The notes below the pieces were generated by a model. That model had not been told where the DNA came from. It ran no database searches and saw nothing but the letters and a program-made list of their open reading frames with translations. From UBA2030 sp049969475 (GTDB lineage Bacteria; Bacteroidota; Bacteroidia; Bacteroidales; TTA-H9), in the NCBI GenBank assembly GCA_049969475.1, contig JBMFOU010000002.1, forward strand, positions 62,001-126,000: a stretch of 64,000 nucleotides of DNA, given 5' to 3'. Made by a program: the position numbers and the translations under genes. Shown piece by piece: positions 7,539 through 15,217 of the stretch. Within the stretch, counting starts at the first letter, position 1, and every line of letters begins with the position of its first letter.

Positions 7539-9767
7539 CTACTGCAGCACAAACCCGCTTTCCATACATTTCTCGGAGTCTCCTCCCACAAACACCTTAA
7601 ATTCACCGGGCTCCCAGGTATAGTTCATATCGATATTCCAGAAAGCCAAATCCCGGGCTGTGAGTTTAAAAGTTATCTCCTGCGACTCTCCTGGCTGCAG
7701 AAATACCTTGCGGAAACCTTTGAGCTCTTTTACAGGCCTGGTTACACTACCCACCAAGTCGCGTATATAAAGTTGCACAGTTTCTTCCCCAGCATACTGT
7801 CCCGTGTTTTTCACCCTGACGCTGACGCGCAAAGTATCGTTCGCAGAAATTTTGTCTGAACTTAGCTTAAGCCCTGAATATTCAAAGGTTGTATAGCTAA
7901 GCCCATACCCGAAGGGAAAAAGCGGAGTGTTGGGTACATCGAGGTACTTGGAGGTGTATTTGTTATTGGGATCCATGGGCCGACCTGTATTTTTCATACA
8001 ATAATAAATCGGTATCTGACCCACGTTTCGCGGAAAAGTAACAGGCAATTTGGCGGAGGGATTGTAATCACCAAAAAGCACGTCGGCAACGGCTGGACCT
8101 GCCATGGTACCAGGGAACCAGGCTGCAAGCAGTGCAGTGGTTTGTTCGCTTAGCTTACCTAGGGTTAGAGGTCGGCCACTCAGTAGTACTGTAATTACAG
8201 GCTTTCCTGTAGCCATGATAGCATCGGCCAATTGCTGCTGCACCCCAGGGAGTCCGAGTTCGCTTCGGCTGGCAGCCTCACCACTCATCCAATGCGCCTC
8301 GCCTACCACAAGCACTACAGCGTCGGCTTGCCGTGATTTATTTACGGCTTCAGCAATAAAACTTGTGGTGTCATCATTGATGTTACAACCTCTGGCATAT
8401 AGTATTTTTGTGTGGGCTGACACTGCCTGACGGATACCCTCCAGGATAGTAACGGCTTTAGTCCAATCGCCGGCAGCCGACCAGGAACCAATCAATTCCC
8501 TGCGATTATCTGCCAGAGGGCCTATTACTGCGAGGGTCTGAACTTCTTTAGAAAGCGGGAGCACCTGTTTTTCATTTTTCAATAATACAATGGACTTGCG
8601 TGCCATGTCGCGGGCAAAATCCAGGTGTTCCTGCGTCATTATCTCGTTTTGCTCTCGCTCTTTATTGCAATAGAGATAGGGATTGTCGAACAAACCGAGT
8701 TTAAATTTAATGCGCAAAACGCGCCGAACGGCTTCATCTACAGTAGCCATGCTTACTTTGCCCTCTTCGATAGATTTTTTGAGGTAGTTATAGTAAACGG
8801 CACCCTGCATGTCCATATCCACGCCTGCATTGATGGCCAATTCGCCAGCCTGCTTTTCGTCGCGGGCAAAACCATGGGCAACCATTTCGTTGATGGAAGT
8901 GTAATCGGTGACCACAAATCCTTTAAATCCCCATTCGTTGCGAAGAATTTCAGTGAGCAGATGATAGTTGCCAGTAGAAGGAACGCCACCAATTTCGTTA
9001 AAGGAAGTCATAAAAGTACCTACACCCGCATCTACAGCTGCTTTGAAAGGAGGCAGATACACCTCGCGAAGGGTGCGTTCCGAAATATCCACCGTGTGGT
9101 AATCCCGGCCAGCCTGAGCTCCACCATACGCAGCGTAGTGTTTGGCACAAGCGACCAGTGTGCGGGGGTCATCCAGACGCACACCCTGAAAGCCTTTCAC
9201 CCTTGCTACGGCCATGCACTTACCCAAGAAAACATCTTCGCCTGCTCCTTCCGAAATTCGCCCCCAGCGGGGATCGCGGGCAATGTCGACCATGGGGGCA
9301 AAGGTCCAGTTAAGCCCTTCGGCTGTTGCTTCCCTGGCTGCAATCTGTGCCGCCTTCCTCACCATAGCTGTATCCCAGCTAGCGGATTCGCCCAGTGAAA
9401 TGGGGAAAATAGTACGATGCCCATGAATGACATCGTAGCCAAAGATCAAAGGTATACCCAAGCGGGTTTCTTCCACGGCTATACGCTGAAGCTCGCGAAT
9501 ATAGTCCACCCCATAAGCATTGAAAATGGCTCCTACTCTCCCGGCTTTTATGTCTTCTTTATAATTTTCACGGATCGAGGGCCCTGTGACATCAAAGTCG
9601 CTGGTAAATAGAGTCAATTGCCCAATCTTCTCTTCAAGGGTCATCAACTTGAGCACCGAATCCACCCGTCGTTCGATAGGTTGATCGTCCTGAGCAAGCT
9701 TAGCCTTTTGACAGCCACTAATCATCAGCCCTAAAGCCGATAGTCCGATAATTAATGTTTTTCGCAT
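7539..9767 (-). CDS. GH3 beta-glucosidase lipoprotein (BglX-like)
   Basis: A 742-aa GH3 enzyme with the full two-domain catalytic core and a C-terminal Fn3-like domain (about 660-730, VQLYIRDLVGSVTRPVKEL). The probable nucleophile is Asp 288 in GFVVTDY. An N-terminal lipoprotein signal ends at the lipobox Cys 19 (LMISGC), so it likely sits on a periplasmic or outer-membrane face. It would remove glucose from non-reducing ends of oligosaccharides made by the GH144-type enzymes nearby; GH3 enzymes of Bacteroides acting on sophoro-oligosaccharides are known. The start at 9767 fits the signal peptide; longer starts at 9779 and 9794 overlap the upstream gene. Same unit as the esterase-like gene, which ends at 9791. 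Confidence 0.92.
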   Translation of the reverse strand: MRKTLIIGLSALGLMISGCQKAKLAQDDQPIERRVDSVLKLMTLEEKIGQLTLFTSDFDVTGPSIRENYKEDIKAGRVGAIFNAYGVDYIRELQRIAVEETRLGIPLIFGYDVIHGHRTIFPISLGESASWDTAMVRKAAQIAAREATAEGLNWTFAPMVDIARDPRWGRISEGAGEDVFLGKCMAVARVKGFQGVRLDDPRTLVACAKHYAAYGGAQAGRDYHTVDISERTLREVYLPPFKAAVDAGVGTFMTSFNEIGGVPSTGNYHLLTEILRNEWGFKGFVVTDYTSINEMVAHGFARDEKQAGELAINAGVDMDMQGAVYYNYLKKSIEEGKVSMATVDEAVRRVLRIKFKLGLFDNPYLYCNKEREQNEIMTQEHLDFARDMARKSIVLLKNEKQVLPLSKEVQTLAVIGPLADNRRELIGSWSAAGDWTKAVTILEGIRQAVSAHTKILYARGCNINDDTTSFIAEAVNKSRQADAVVLVVGEAHWMSGEAASRSELGLPGVQQQLADAIMATGKPVITVLLSGRPLTLGKLSEQTTALLAAWFPGTMAGPAVADVLFGDYNPSAKLPVTFPRNVGQIPIYYCMKNTGRPMDPNNKYTSKYLDVPNTPLFPFGYGLSYTTFEYSGLKLSSDKISANDTLRVSVRVKNTGQYAGEETVQLYIRDLVGSVTRPVKELKGFRKVFLQPGESQEITFKLTARDLAFWNIDMNYTWEPGEFKVFVGGDSEKCMESGFVLQ

Positions 9768-9790
9768 GATGAAACTCATTTTATAAAAAA

Positions 9791-10522
9791 TCAATGATTT
9801 ATCTTTTTGTGCTGAAGCAGCCAGCGATACAATTCAGGGTCGCTATAGGCAGGTTCCCAGGCATTGTGCCCAACTCCAGGATAAAGCGTCAGCTTAGCCT
9901 GTCCTCCAAAAAAGTTGATAGCCTCCACCATCCTTTGAGATTCTGAAGGAGGTACCACCGGGTCCTGGTCGCCATGAAAAGCCCATACAGGGACATTTTT
10001 CAACTTCTCGGCGGTGAGCGGAAAACCACCACCACAAACAGGAACTATAGCTGCAAAACGCCAGGGATAGGCTGCTGCAAGAGCAAACGTGCCATAGCCT
10101 CCCATGCTAAGTCCTGTGCAATAAATGCGGGAAGTGTCGGTCTTATAGTTTAAGACCACCTCATCCAGCACAGCCATTAAGCGCTCGCTGTCCCATACTT
10201 CACCGGAAGGGCATTGAGGGCTAACCAGGATAAAAGGAAAATCATTCATGGACTCCACAAAACCGGGAGTACCGTTTTTTTTGACGAGGGAAATATCAGT
10301 ACCCCTTTCACCGGATCCATGTAAAAAAAGCAAAACAGGGAAACCTTCCTGTCGGCTGGCACTATAATCTTTGGGGAGAAAAATCAGATAGGGATAAGCA
10401 AGCGCCTTTTTAATAAAAACTGTTTCCCCCTGGGCTGATACCTGAACCCCTGGCGAAGGTGCCTGGGCCATCGATCCTGTCCACATCACAAAGATGATGA
10501 ATAAAATACCAATGTTTTTCAT
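9791..10522 (-). CDS. Secreted alpha/beta hydrolase (esterase/phospholipase-like, CE1-type fold)
   Basis: A 243-aa protein with a cleavable signal peptide (about 1-20, ending SMAQ) and a complete catalytic triad: Ser 139 in GLSMGG, Asp 187 in HGDQDPVV and His 219 in GVGHNAW. An HGSGERG oxyanion segment lies near 69-75. The family includes dienelactone-hydrolase-like and feruloyl/acetyl esterases. In this locus it could remove acyl groups (for example succinyl or acetyl) from a substituted glucan. That substrate is an inference. The ATG at 10522 is preferred over a TTG at 10528. The next gene, GH3, begins within about 24 bp. Confidence 0.82.
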   Translation of the reverse strand: MKNIGILFIIFVMWTGSMAQAPSPGVQVSAQGETVFIKKALAYPYLIFLPKDYSASRQEGFPVLLFLHGSGERGTDISLVKKNGTPGFVESMNDFPFILVSPQCPSGEVWDSERLMAVLDEVVLNYKTDTSRIYCTGLSMGGYGTFALAAAYPWRFAAIVPVCGGGFPLTAEKLKNVPVWAFHGDQDPVVPPSESQRMVEAINFFGGQAKLTLYPGVGHNAWEPAYSDPELYRWLLQHKKINH

Positions 10523-10544
10523 AATCAATCAGTTAAATGGTCTG

Positions 10545-10579
10545 ACAAAAAAACTGCCCGGCCGAACATGACCGGGCAG
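10545..10579 (-). terminator. Rho-independent terminator after the T9SS binding protein
   Basis: On the minus strand: CTGCCCGG stem, 10-nt loop, CCGGGCAG, then seven T. It follows the stop of the gene at 10600 and separates it from the esterase-GH3 pair. Confidence 0.85.
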
Positions 10580-10599
10580 CAAGCATAAAATGGAATTAA

Positions 10600-11751
10600 T
10601 TATTTCTGAATCTTGTGAGTTACCGATTTGCCTTCGCTGTTCACAACATTCACCAGGTAAAGACCTGCGTTGAGGTCGCTGAAGTCAACGCTAACCTTGG
10701 AGGAGGTACGGGGCTCCATCATTTTAACCATCTGGCCGGCAAGGTTGTAAATAGCTATGCGTTCTACGCGGCCAAAGTTTTCGATGTAGAGCTTATCCTT
10801 CACCGGATTGGGATACATCATGAAAACTTTGTTGTTGTTGATGATACCGTTGGAAGTATTGGGATTGCTGTTGATTACGATATCGTCGATGTAAATATCG
10901 ATAGGATCTACGCGGGTGAATGAATCAGGGAAATCGGGAAGCAATACAGCAATTTTGAATTGGCTGAATTTTTCGGAATAGTCAAATACAAATTCTTCCC
11001 ACTGCCCGGTAAGCTGCTGAGCATTGACACTGGCAATTTCTAACGTACCGGAAGGTCCATTTTCGAGTTTAAACTTCACAGGAGAAACTTCGGGTTTCCA
11101 AAGTTTAACGTGAACATACTTATTAACCTGAACATCAGCATAAGGCATAAGATTAGCCCAGAAACCACCCCAAGGTGATGCGCTTACAGCAGTACCCCAA
11201 CGTTTGAATTTCAATACCTTGGCACTTGAGTTCATGGCATCGGGGGCAGGGTTATCTACCACCATAAAAGTTTCTTCAATGGCATGGACGTTAATATCAT
11301 CATATTCGCCGCAACCCATAACATGGGGTGTCAGAATCCCCCAGGTTCCATCTTCAAAATCAGCCAATACCTGCTGATCCTGAATTTTCTGTCCCCAGGT
11401 ATAGTAGTGATCCCATGCACCCGTGATGGTAACCACACGGTTAGGCTCTCCATCCCATTCTCCGCCAGCCCAACCTGAGCCTTTGAAGAATTTAAACTGA
11501 TAATCTCCAGGTTCCAAAAGCATGGTGATGCTGAAGTATCCATCCCCGTCAGGGTCGGTCATCTCGCAGTTGGGATTGGTACCAGGTTCATTCCAGGTTC
11601 CCCAGTCTCCTCCAAAGTTTCCGGCAATCCACACTTGCTCACCATTGAGCCCCGCAGGTGCCATGTTCACATTAAAGGTGACCTGCACTGGTGCAGCCAT
11701 TAAATTCATGAGTGCGGCTACAAAGAAAAACGAAAGTAAAAATTTTCTCAT
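10600..11751 (-). CDS. T9SS-secreted carbohydrate-binding-like protein
   Basis: A 383-aa protein. Residues 1-20 form a signal peptide. Residues about 20-125 resemble starch-binding/CBM20-48-like beta-sandwich modules (VTFNVNM, VWIAGNFGGDWGTW, GDYQFKFFKG). A middle domain (about 130-300) looks like a jelly-roll ligand-binding module ending in IYIDDIVI. The C-terminal ~75 residues are a type A T9SS sorting domain (MYPNPVKDKLYIENF ... GLYLVNVV ... THKIQK). No catalytic motif was recognised. It probably captures glycan at the cell surface, taking the place of SusE/F-type proteins. Own promoter box and own terminator make it a separate unit. The ATG at 11751 begins a proper signal peptide; the frame runs up to 11790, but that extension crosses the promoter. 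Confidence 0.8.
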   Translation of the reverse strand: MRKFLLSFFFVAALMNLMAAPVQVTFNVNMAPAGLNGEQVWIAGNFGGDWGTWNEPGTNPNCEMTDPDGDGYFSITMLLEPGDYQFKFFKGSGWAGGEWDGEPNRVVTITGAWDHYYTWGQKIQDQQVLADFEDGTWGILTPHVMGCGEYDDINVHAIEETFMVVDNPAPDAMNSSAKVLKFKRWGTAVSASPWGGFWANLMPYADVQVNKYVHVKLWKPEVSPVKFKLENGPSGTLEIASVNAQQLTGQWEEFVFDYSEKFSQFKIAVLLPDFPDSFTRVDPIDIYIDDIVINSNPNTSNGIINNNKVFMMYPNPVKDKLYIENFGRVERIAIYNLAGQMVKMMEPRTSSKVSVDFSDLNAGLYLVNVVNSEGKSVTHKIQK

Positions 11752-11787
11752 AATCTTGAATTTTAGGTTTAACATGGTTAGTGCGTG

Positions 11788-11795
11788 CAAATATA
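11788..11795 (-). promoter_or_regulatory. -7 promoter box (TATATTTG) for the T9SS binding protein
   Basis: Minus-strand TATATTTG lies 36 nt before the ATG at 11751. A 6-bp inverted repeat TACACA-C-TGTGTA at 11815-11827 overlaps where the -33 region should be. Confidence 0.55.
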
Positions 11796-11814
11796 ATAAA
11801 AAAATTAAATTTTA

Positions 11815-11827
11815 TACACACTGTGTA
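11815..11827. promoter_or_regulatory. Inverted repeat TACACA-C-TGTGTA, possible operator
   Basis: Perfect 6-bp arms with a 1-nt centre, placed 19 bp upstream of the -7 box of the binding-protein gene. The position suits a regulator site, but no second exact copy was found in the window. Confidence 0.35.
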
Positions 11828-11846
11828 AATCTTTTTCTGAGCATGT

Positions 11847-13688
11847 TTATAATTTTATCACTTTAACTGTAACATATTGAATATCATTCATTGAAATTTT
11901 CAACCAATAAACTCCAGGTTTGAATTTCTTCACACTACAACTAATGACATTACCGTCATCATTAGAAGTCTGCGTGTTTTCGAGGACTAATTGCCCAAGA
12001 CTGTTGTAAAATCTGAGCTGTACCTTGCCAATAGGCAAGGACTCTAAAGAAACAAAAACCTGATCTATGACAGGATTAGGGAAGACACTCACTTTACTAC
12101 CAAAAGAGTTATTTTGAGGAATTCCCTGAGGATCATTTATAAAGCCGATGGCCTGAAGGGCTGGATTAATTTCGGGATTCGACATAAATTTCTCCCATAA
12201 CAGCCCTGAGCGGTAATTTTCTATCATACAAACAATAGGTCCTTGATCTATAGCCAGATAGGAAGTAGCCCACCAATTACGTTCCTGATTAAATGCGTCG
12301 TAAAATCCATATTTACCCCACAAACGAGGCAGGTTACGGTAAAAATACCTAAGGGCTTTCATGGACTCCTCTGGAGTGTATGGGAAGGACGAGAGGGCTG
12401 CTGTAGGACTGATAGTTCCATTATCGCGGGAGGCAATGGGTTCGTGAACCGCATACCCATCGGGGTCGTCGCTGGCCGTCAAACCCCAACATTCATCACT
12501 GTAACCTTCATGGTGCTGAGGGTTGGCTACACAATAGGCGTGATGAATCAGAGCGATATTGCGGTTATTGATAAAATAGTTGGTGTACTTGTCTTTTTTA
12601 TTTCGGGGATCGAAACCAAGGTAGGAATAATGGGTAAAAAACAGCGGACCGCCATAATCCCAGCCCACATCGATTTTGTAACCATAAAAAGTTTTACCGT
12701 TAAGATAATACGAGGCACCAGCCCAACCTGTATGGTAGAGGGAGGCAGGAACTGAATGAGTGGGAGAGGCAATAGCTAGCAGATATACGATCATAGTTTC
12801 GTTGAATCCCCTGATTTGCATATTCATTTGCCACTGATAATTAGGCGACCAGTGCCAATAAAGTACATTTCCACCCCGGCTATACCAGTCCCATTCTACC
12901 GATTTCCAAAGTGCGGTTATTTGACTACGCAATTGAGCCTCAGGACCTTCTCCGTCGAAAAAAGCACGAGCAGTAAGCAAGCCTTGCACTAAAAATGCGG
13001 TCTCTACCAGATCGCCCCCGTTATCGTAAGTACTGAAGGGAATCACCTTGCCCGTGGTACCATTCATCCAATGGGGCCAGGCTCCATGAAAACGATCAGC
13101 GTTTTCCAGAAAATTGCAAATCTTCTGTATTCGGGCCAACCCTTCTTCGCGGGTGATGAATTCCCTATGAATGCCCACCAAAATGGCCATAATGCCAAAT
13201 CCGGTTCCACCTGCAGTTACCGTTTCACCGGAACCTAACCTTTCGCGGGCCATACCGGAGACCGGATGAGCATGGTCCCAGAAATAGTAAAATGTGGCCT
13301 CCTGCACCATGTCCATCAATTCCTCGTCGGTGAGTTGGCGCATGAATGCAGTATCAACTACCGACAATTCTGAAACATCCCCTGCCTGATTGTAGGCCTT
13401 TACTCCGTATACAATCTGGCTTGGCAGACTCACCGTACCCAGATAATCCAAATAGGAACTTTCATCGGCTGTGGTGGCTCCGATAAATTGGAAAGAAGCC
13501 CCACCATTTTTGGAGCGATAAATTCGATAACCCGCTAAATTGGGCGAAGGACTTGCTTCCCAGCGAAGCACATTATGCCTTTCGTATCCATTTACCCGAA
13601 GATTAACAGGAGGTTCTACCTGAGCCTGAAGCATTAGCATTGGAAATAACCCCACAATAAACAAACCGATGAATAGGAGTTTTTTCAT
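11847..13688 (-). CDS. T9SS-secreted GH144-type (glucoamylase-like domain) endo-glucanase
   Basis: A 613-aa protein: signal peptide (1-22), Fn3 domain (about 25-115, LRWEASPSPNLAGYRIYRS), a large glucoamylase-like alpha/alpha-barrel domain (about 125-520) and a C-terminal T9SS sorting domain (about 535-613, FPNPVIDQVFV ... GVYWLKI). The barrel domain (Pfam 'Glycoamylase') is the domain of GH144, whose characterized Chitinophaga member is an endo-beta-1,2-glucanase. Conserved-looking pieces shared with the second copy at 19393-20775 include WDW in the middle, GYNE/GFNE followed by MIV/MVL, ASPTH, YGGPLFFTHYS versus NFGPLFGHQYS, GLTA(S/C)D and DQGPIV. It would cut the polymer outside the cell. 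Expression could be modulated by the terminator in front of it. Confidence 0.85.
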   Translation of the reverse strand: MKKLLFIGLFIVGLFPMLMLQAQVEPPVNLRVNGYERHNVLRWEASPSPNLAGYRIYRSKNGGASFQFIGATTADESSYLDYLGTVSLPSQIVYGVKAYNQAGDVSELSVVDTAFMRQLTDEELMDMVQEATFYYFWDHAHPVSGMARERLGSGETVTAGGTGFGIMAILVGIHREFITREEGLARIQKICNFLENADRFHGAWPHWMNGTTGKVIPFSTYDNGGDLVETAFLVQGLLTARAFFDGEGPEAQLRSQITALWKSVEWDWYSRGGNVLYWHWSPNYQWQMNMQIRGFNETMIVYLLAIASPTHSVPASLYHTGWAGASYYLNGKTFYGYKIDVGWDYGGPLFFTHYSYLGFDPRNKKDKYTNYFINNRNIALIHHAYCVANPQHHEGYSDECWGLTASDDPDGYAVHEPIASRDNGTISPTAALSSFPYTPEESMKALRYFYRNLPRLWGKYGFYDAFNQERNWWATSYLAIDQGPIVCMIENYRSGLLWEKFMSNPEINPALQAIGFINDPQGIPQNNSFGSKVSVFPNPVIDQVFVSLESLPIGKVQLRFYNSLGQLVLENTQTSNDDGNVISCSVKKFKPGVYWLKISMNDIQYVTVKVIKL

Positions 13689-13702
13689 TAGTATGAGAAT
13701 TT

Positions 13703-13730
13703 AAAAGGCTGCCGGCCTTGACCGACAGCC
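13703..13730 (-). terminator. Terminator/attenuator between susD and the GH144 gene
   Basis: Minus strand: 9-bp stem (13722-13730 with 13707-13715, one G-U pair), 6-nt loop, then four T. It sits 15 bp before the GH144 start, with a TAACTTTG box just upstream, so it may limit read-through from susCD. Confidence 0.75.
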
Positions 13731-13731
13731 T

Positions 13732-13739
13732 CAAAGTTA
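13732..13739 (-). promoter_or_regulatory. -7 promoter box (TAACTTTG) before the GH144 gene
   Basis: Minus-strand TAACTTTG matches the consensus. Its start site would fall inside the hairpin at 13703-13730, so either a short leader starts within the stem or the match is fortuitous. Confidence 0.35.
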
Positions 13740-13751
13740 ATCGATTAAATC

Positions 13752-15200
13752 TTAATATCCAGGATTTTGGGTGAGTTTTCCTTCCGACAGCTCGATTTGC
13801 TGCTGAGGAATGGGGAAAACTTCATTTTTGTTGGGAGTAAATCCAAGGGGCCCCAGCACTTCCGCCGCCTTACCGGTTCTTACGAGGTCGAAGAAACGAT
13901 CGCCCTCCATGGCCAATTCAAGCCGGCGTTCGCGAAGGATATCATCCAGGGTAGGATTATTGATAGGAGCCAATCCCACTCTCTGCCTTACCTGGTTAAG
14001 AGCCTGTGCAGCGCCGCTTACATCGCCCAATCTTACCCTGGCTTCGGCGGCAATAAGCAGGATTTCAGCATAGCGCAAAACCCTGACGTTTTGTCCGGCA
14101 CCATAAGGGCCAAAAACTTGACGCCACGAAGGATAATAGGCCTTTCCATTGTATCGTGGCAACCCGATTACCCCTTCAAGGGCATTTACGCCTTGAATTA
14201 CATCTCCATCGGGGGTGGTGTCGCCCTTATAAAGCACTGTTACTTTTTTGCGAACCTGGTCGCCAGCAGCATCGAAAGCAGCAATCAGGTCGTCGGTCGG
14301 AATATTGAATCCCCATCCCCACTGTCCGCGAACGGATTGTACTTCTGAGTGCTGACTGAACGACAAATCCCACTGTCCTTCCACTTCCTGACATTGAATT
14401 TCAAAAACCGACTCAGGTCCGTTTTCGGTCTCAACCCTGAACACCTTATAAAAATCAGGCTCAAGACTGTAAACGCCTGAATTGATGACATCGGTAGCCA
14501 TTTCGTTGGCTTTGGCATAGTCCTGCATATACAAATAGACCTTGGCCAGCAATCCTTTAGCTGAACCACTGGTAGCCCGTCCTTTATCGGCTGCACCATA
14601 GGTAGCTGGCAAGACATCAGCTGCTTCAAGTAAATCTTTTTCTATTTGTTTGTAAACATCAGCCTTAGGGGTGCGAACATAAATTTCAGGTCCTACAGGC
14701 ACACTCAAAGGCATAGGGACGTCTCCAAAGGCCCTCACCAGGTCGAAATAAATAAGAGCACGCAAAAACTTAGCTTCAGCTATCAAGCGGGCCTTCAATG
14801 CCTCGTCCATCTGAATTTTAGGGATATTGGTAATGCATTGATTGGCCAGATTGATTCCCCTGTAACGACCTCTCCAGTAATCATTAAGCACAAATTGGTT
14901 GGGAGTGTAGGTGAATTGGTCATAATCATTAATAAAGCTTGCATCGCCGGTCTCACTGCCTTTGATTGCATTATCGGAAGGTATTTCCTGCATGATAATA
15001 TAAGCAAAAGAGACCATTTCCCAGGCCCTGAGGTGGGCATAAATAGAGTTTACCCCCTTGATAGCATCTTCGGGTTTTTCAAAAAATCCTTTAGCAGGCA
15101 GTTGCCCTTCAGGTTCAAAATCCAGATAGTCCTTGCAGGCTGTTAGCGAAAGGACCAACAAAACGGCCCAAAACGACAAAATTGATTTATAGTTTTTCAT
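13752..15200 (-). CDS. SusD/RagB family surface glycan-binding lipoprotein
   Basis: A 482-aa outer-membrane lipoprotein with lipobox Cys 22 (LSLTAC), an N-terminal helical bundle (RSI-type region, FLRALIYFDLVRAFGDVPMP) and a C-terminal region with AEILLIAAEARVRLGD and RRLELAMEGDRFFDLVRTG typical of SusD. It forms the lid on the SusC transporter at the cell surface and binds oligosaccharide. The start at 15200 has an AAAGGAG sequence eight bases ahead; an ATG at 15218 overlapping the SusC stop (TAATG) is also possible and would add six residues. Cotranscribed with susC. Confidence 0.95.
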   Translation of the reverse strand: MKNYKSILSFWAVLLVLSLTACKDYLDFEPEGQLPAKGFFEKPEDAIKGVNSIYAHLRAWEMVSFAYIIMQEIPSDNAIKGSETGDASFINDYDQFTYTPNQFVLNDYWRGRYRGINLANQCITNIPKIQMDEALKARLIAEAKFLRALIYFDLVRAFGDVPMPLSVPVGPEIYVRTPKADVYKQIEKDLLEAADVLPATYGAADKGRATSGSAKGLLAKVYLYMQDYAKANEMATDVINSGVYSLEPDFYKVFRVETENGPESVFEIQCQEVEGQWDLSFSQHSEVQSVRGQWGWGFNIPTDDLIAAFDAAGDQVRKKVTVLYKGDTTPDGDVIQGVNALEGVIGLPRYNGKAYYPSWRQVFGPYGAGQNVRVLRYAEILLIAAEARVRLGDVSGAAQALNQVRQRVGLAPINNPTLDDILRERRLELAMEGDRFFDLVRTGKAAEVLGPLGFTPNKNEVFPIPQQQIELSEGKLTQNPGY

Positions 15201-15217
15201 ATTCAATTCTCCTTTCA

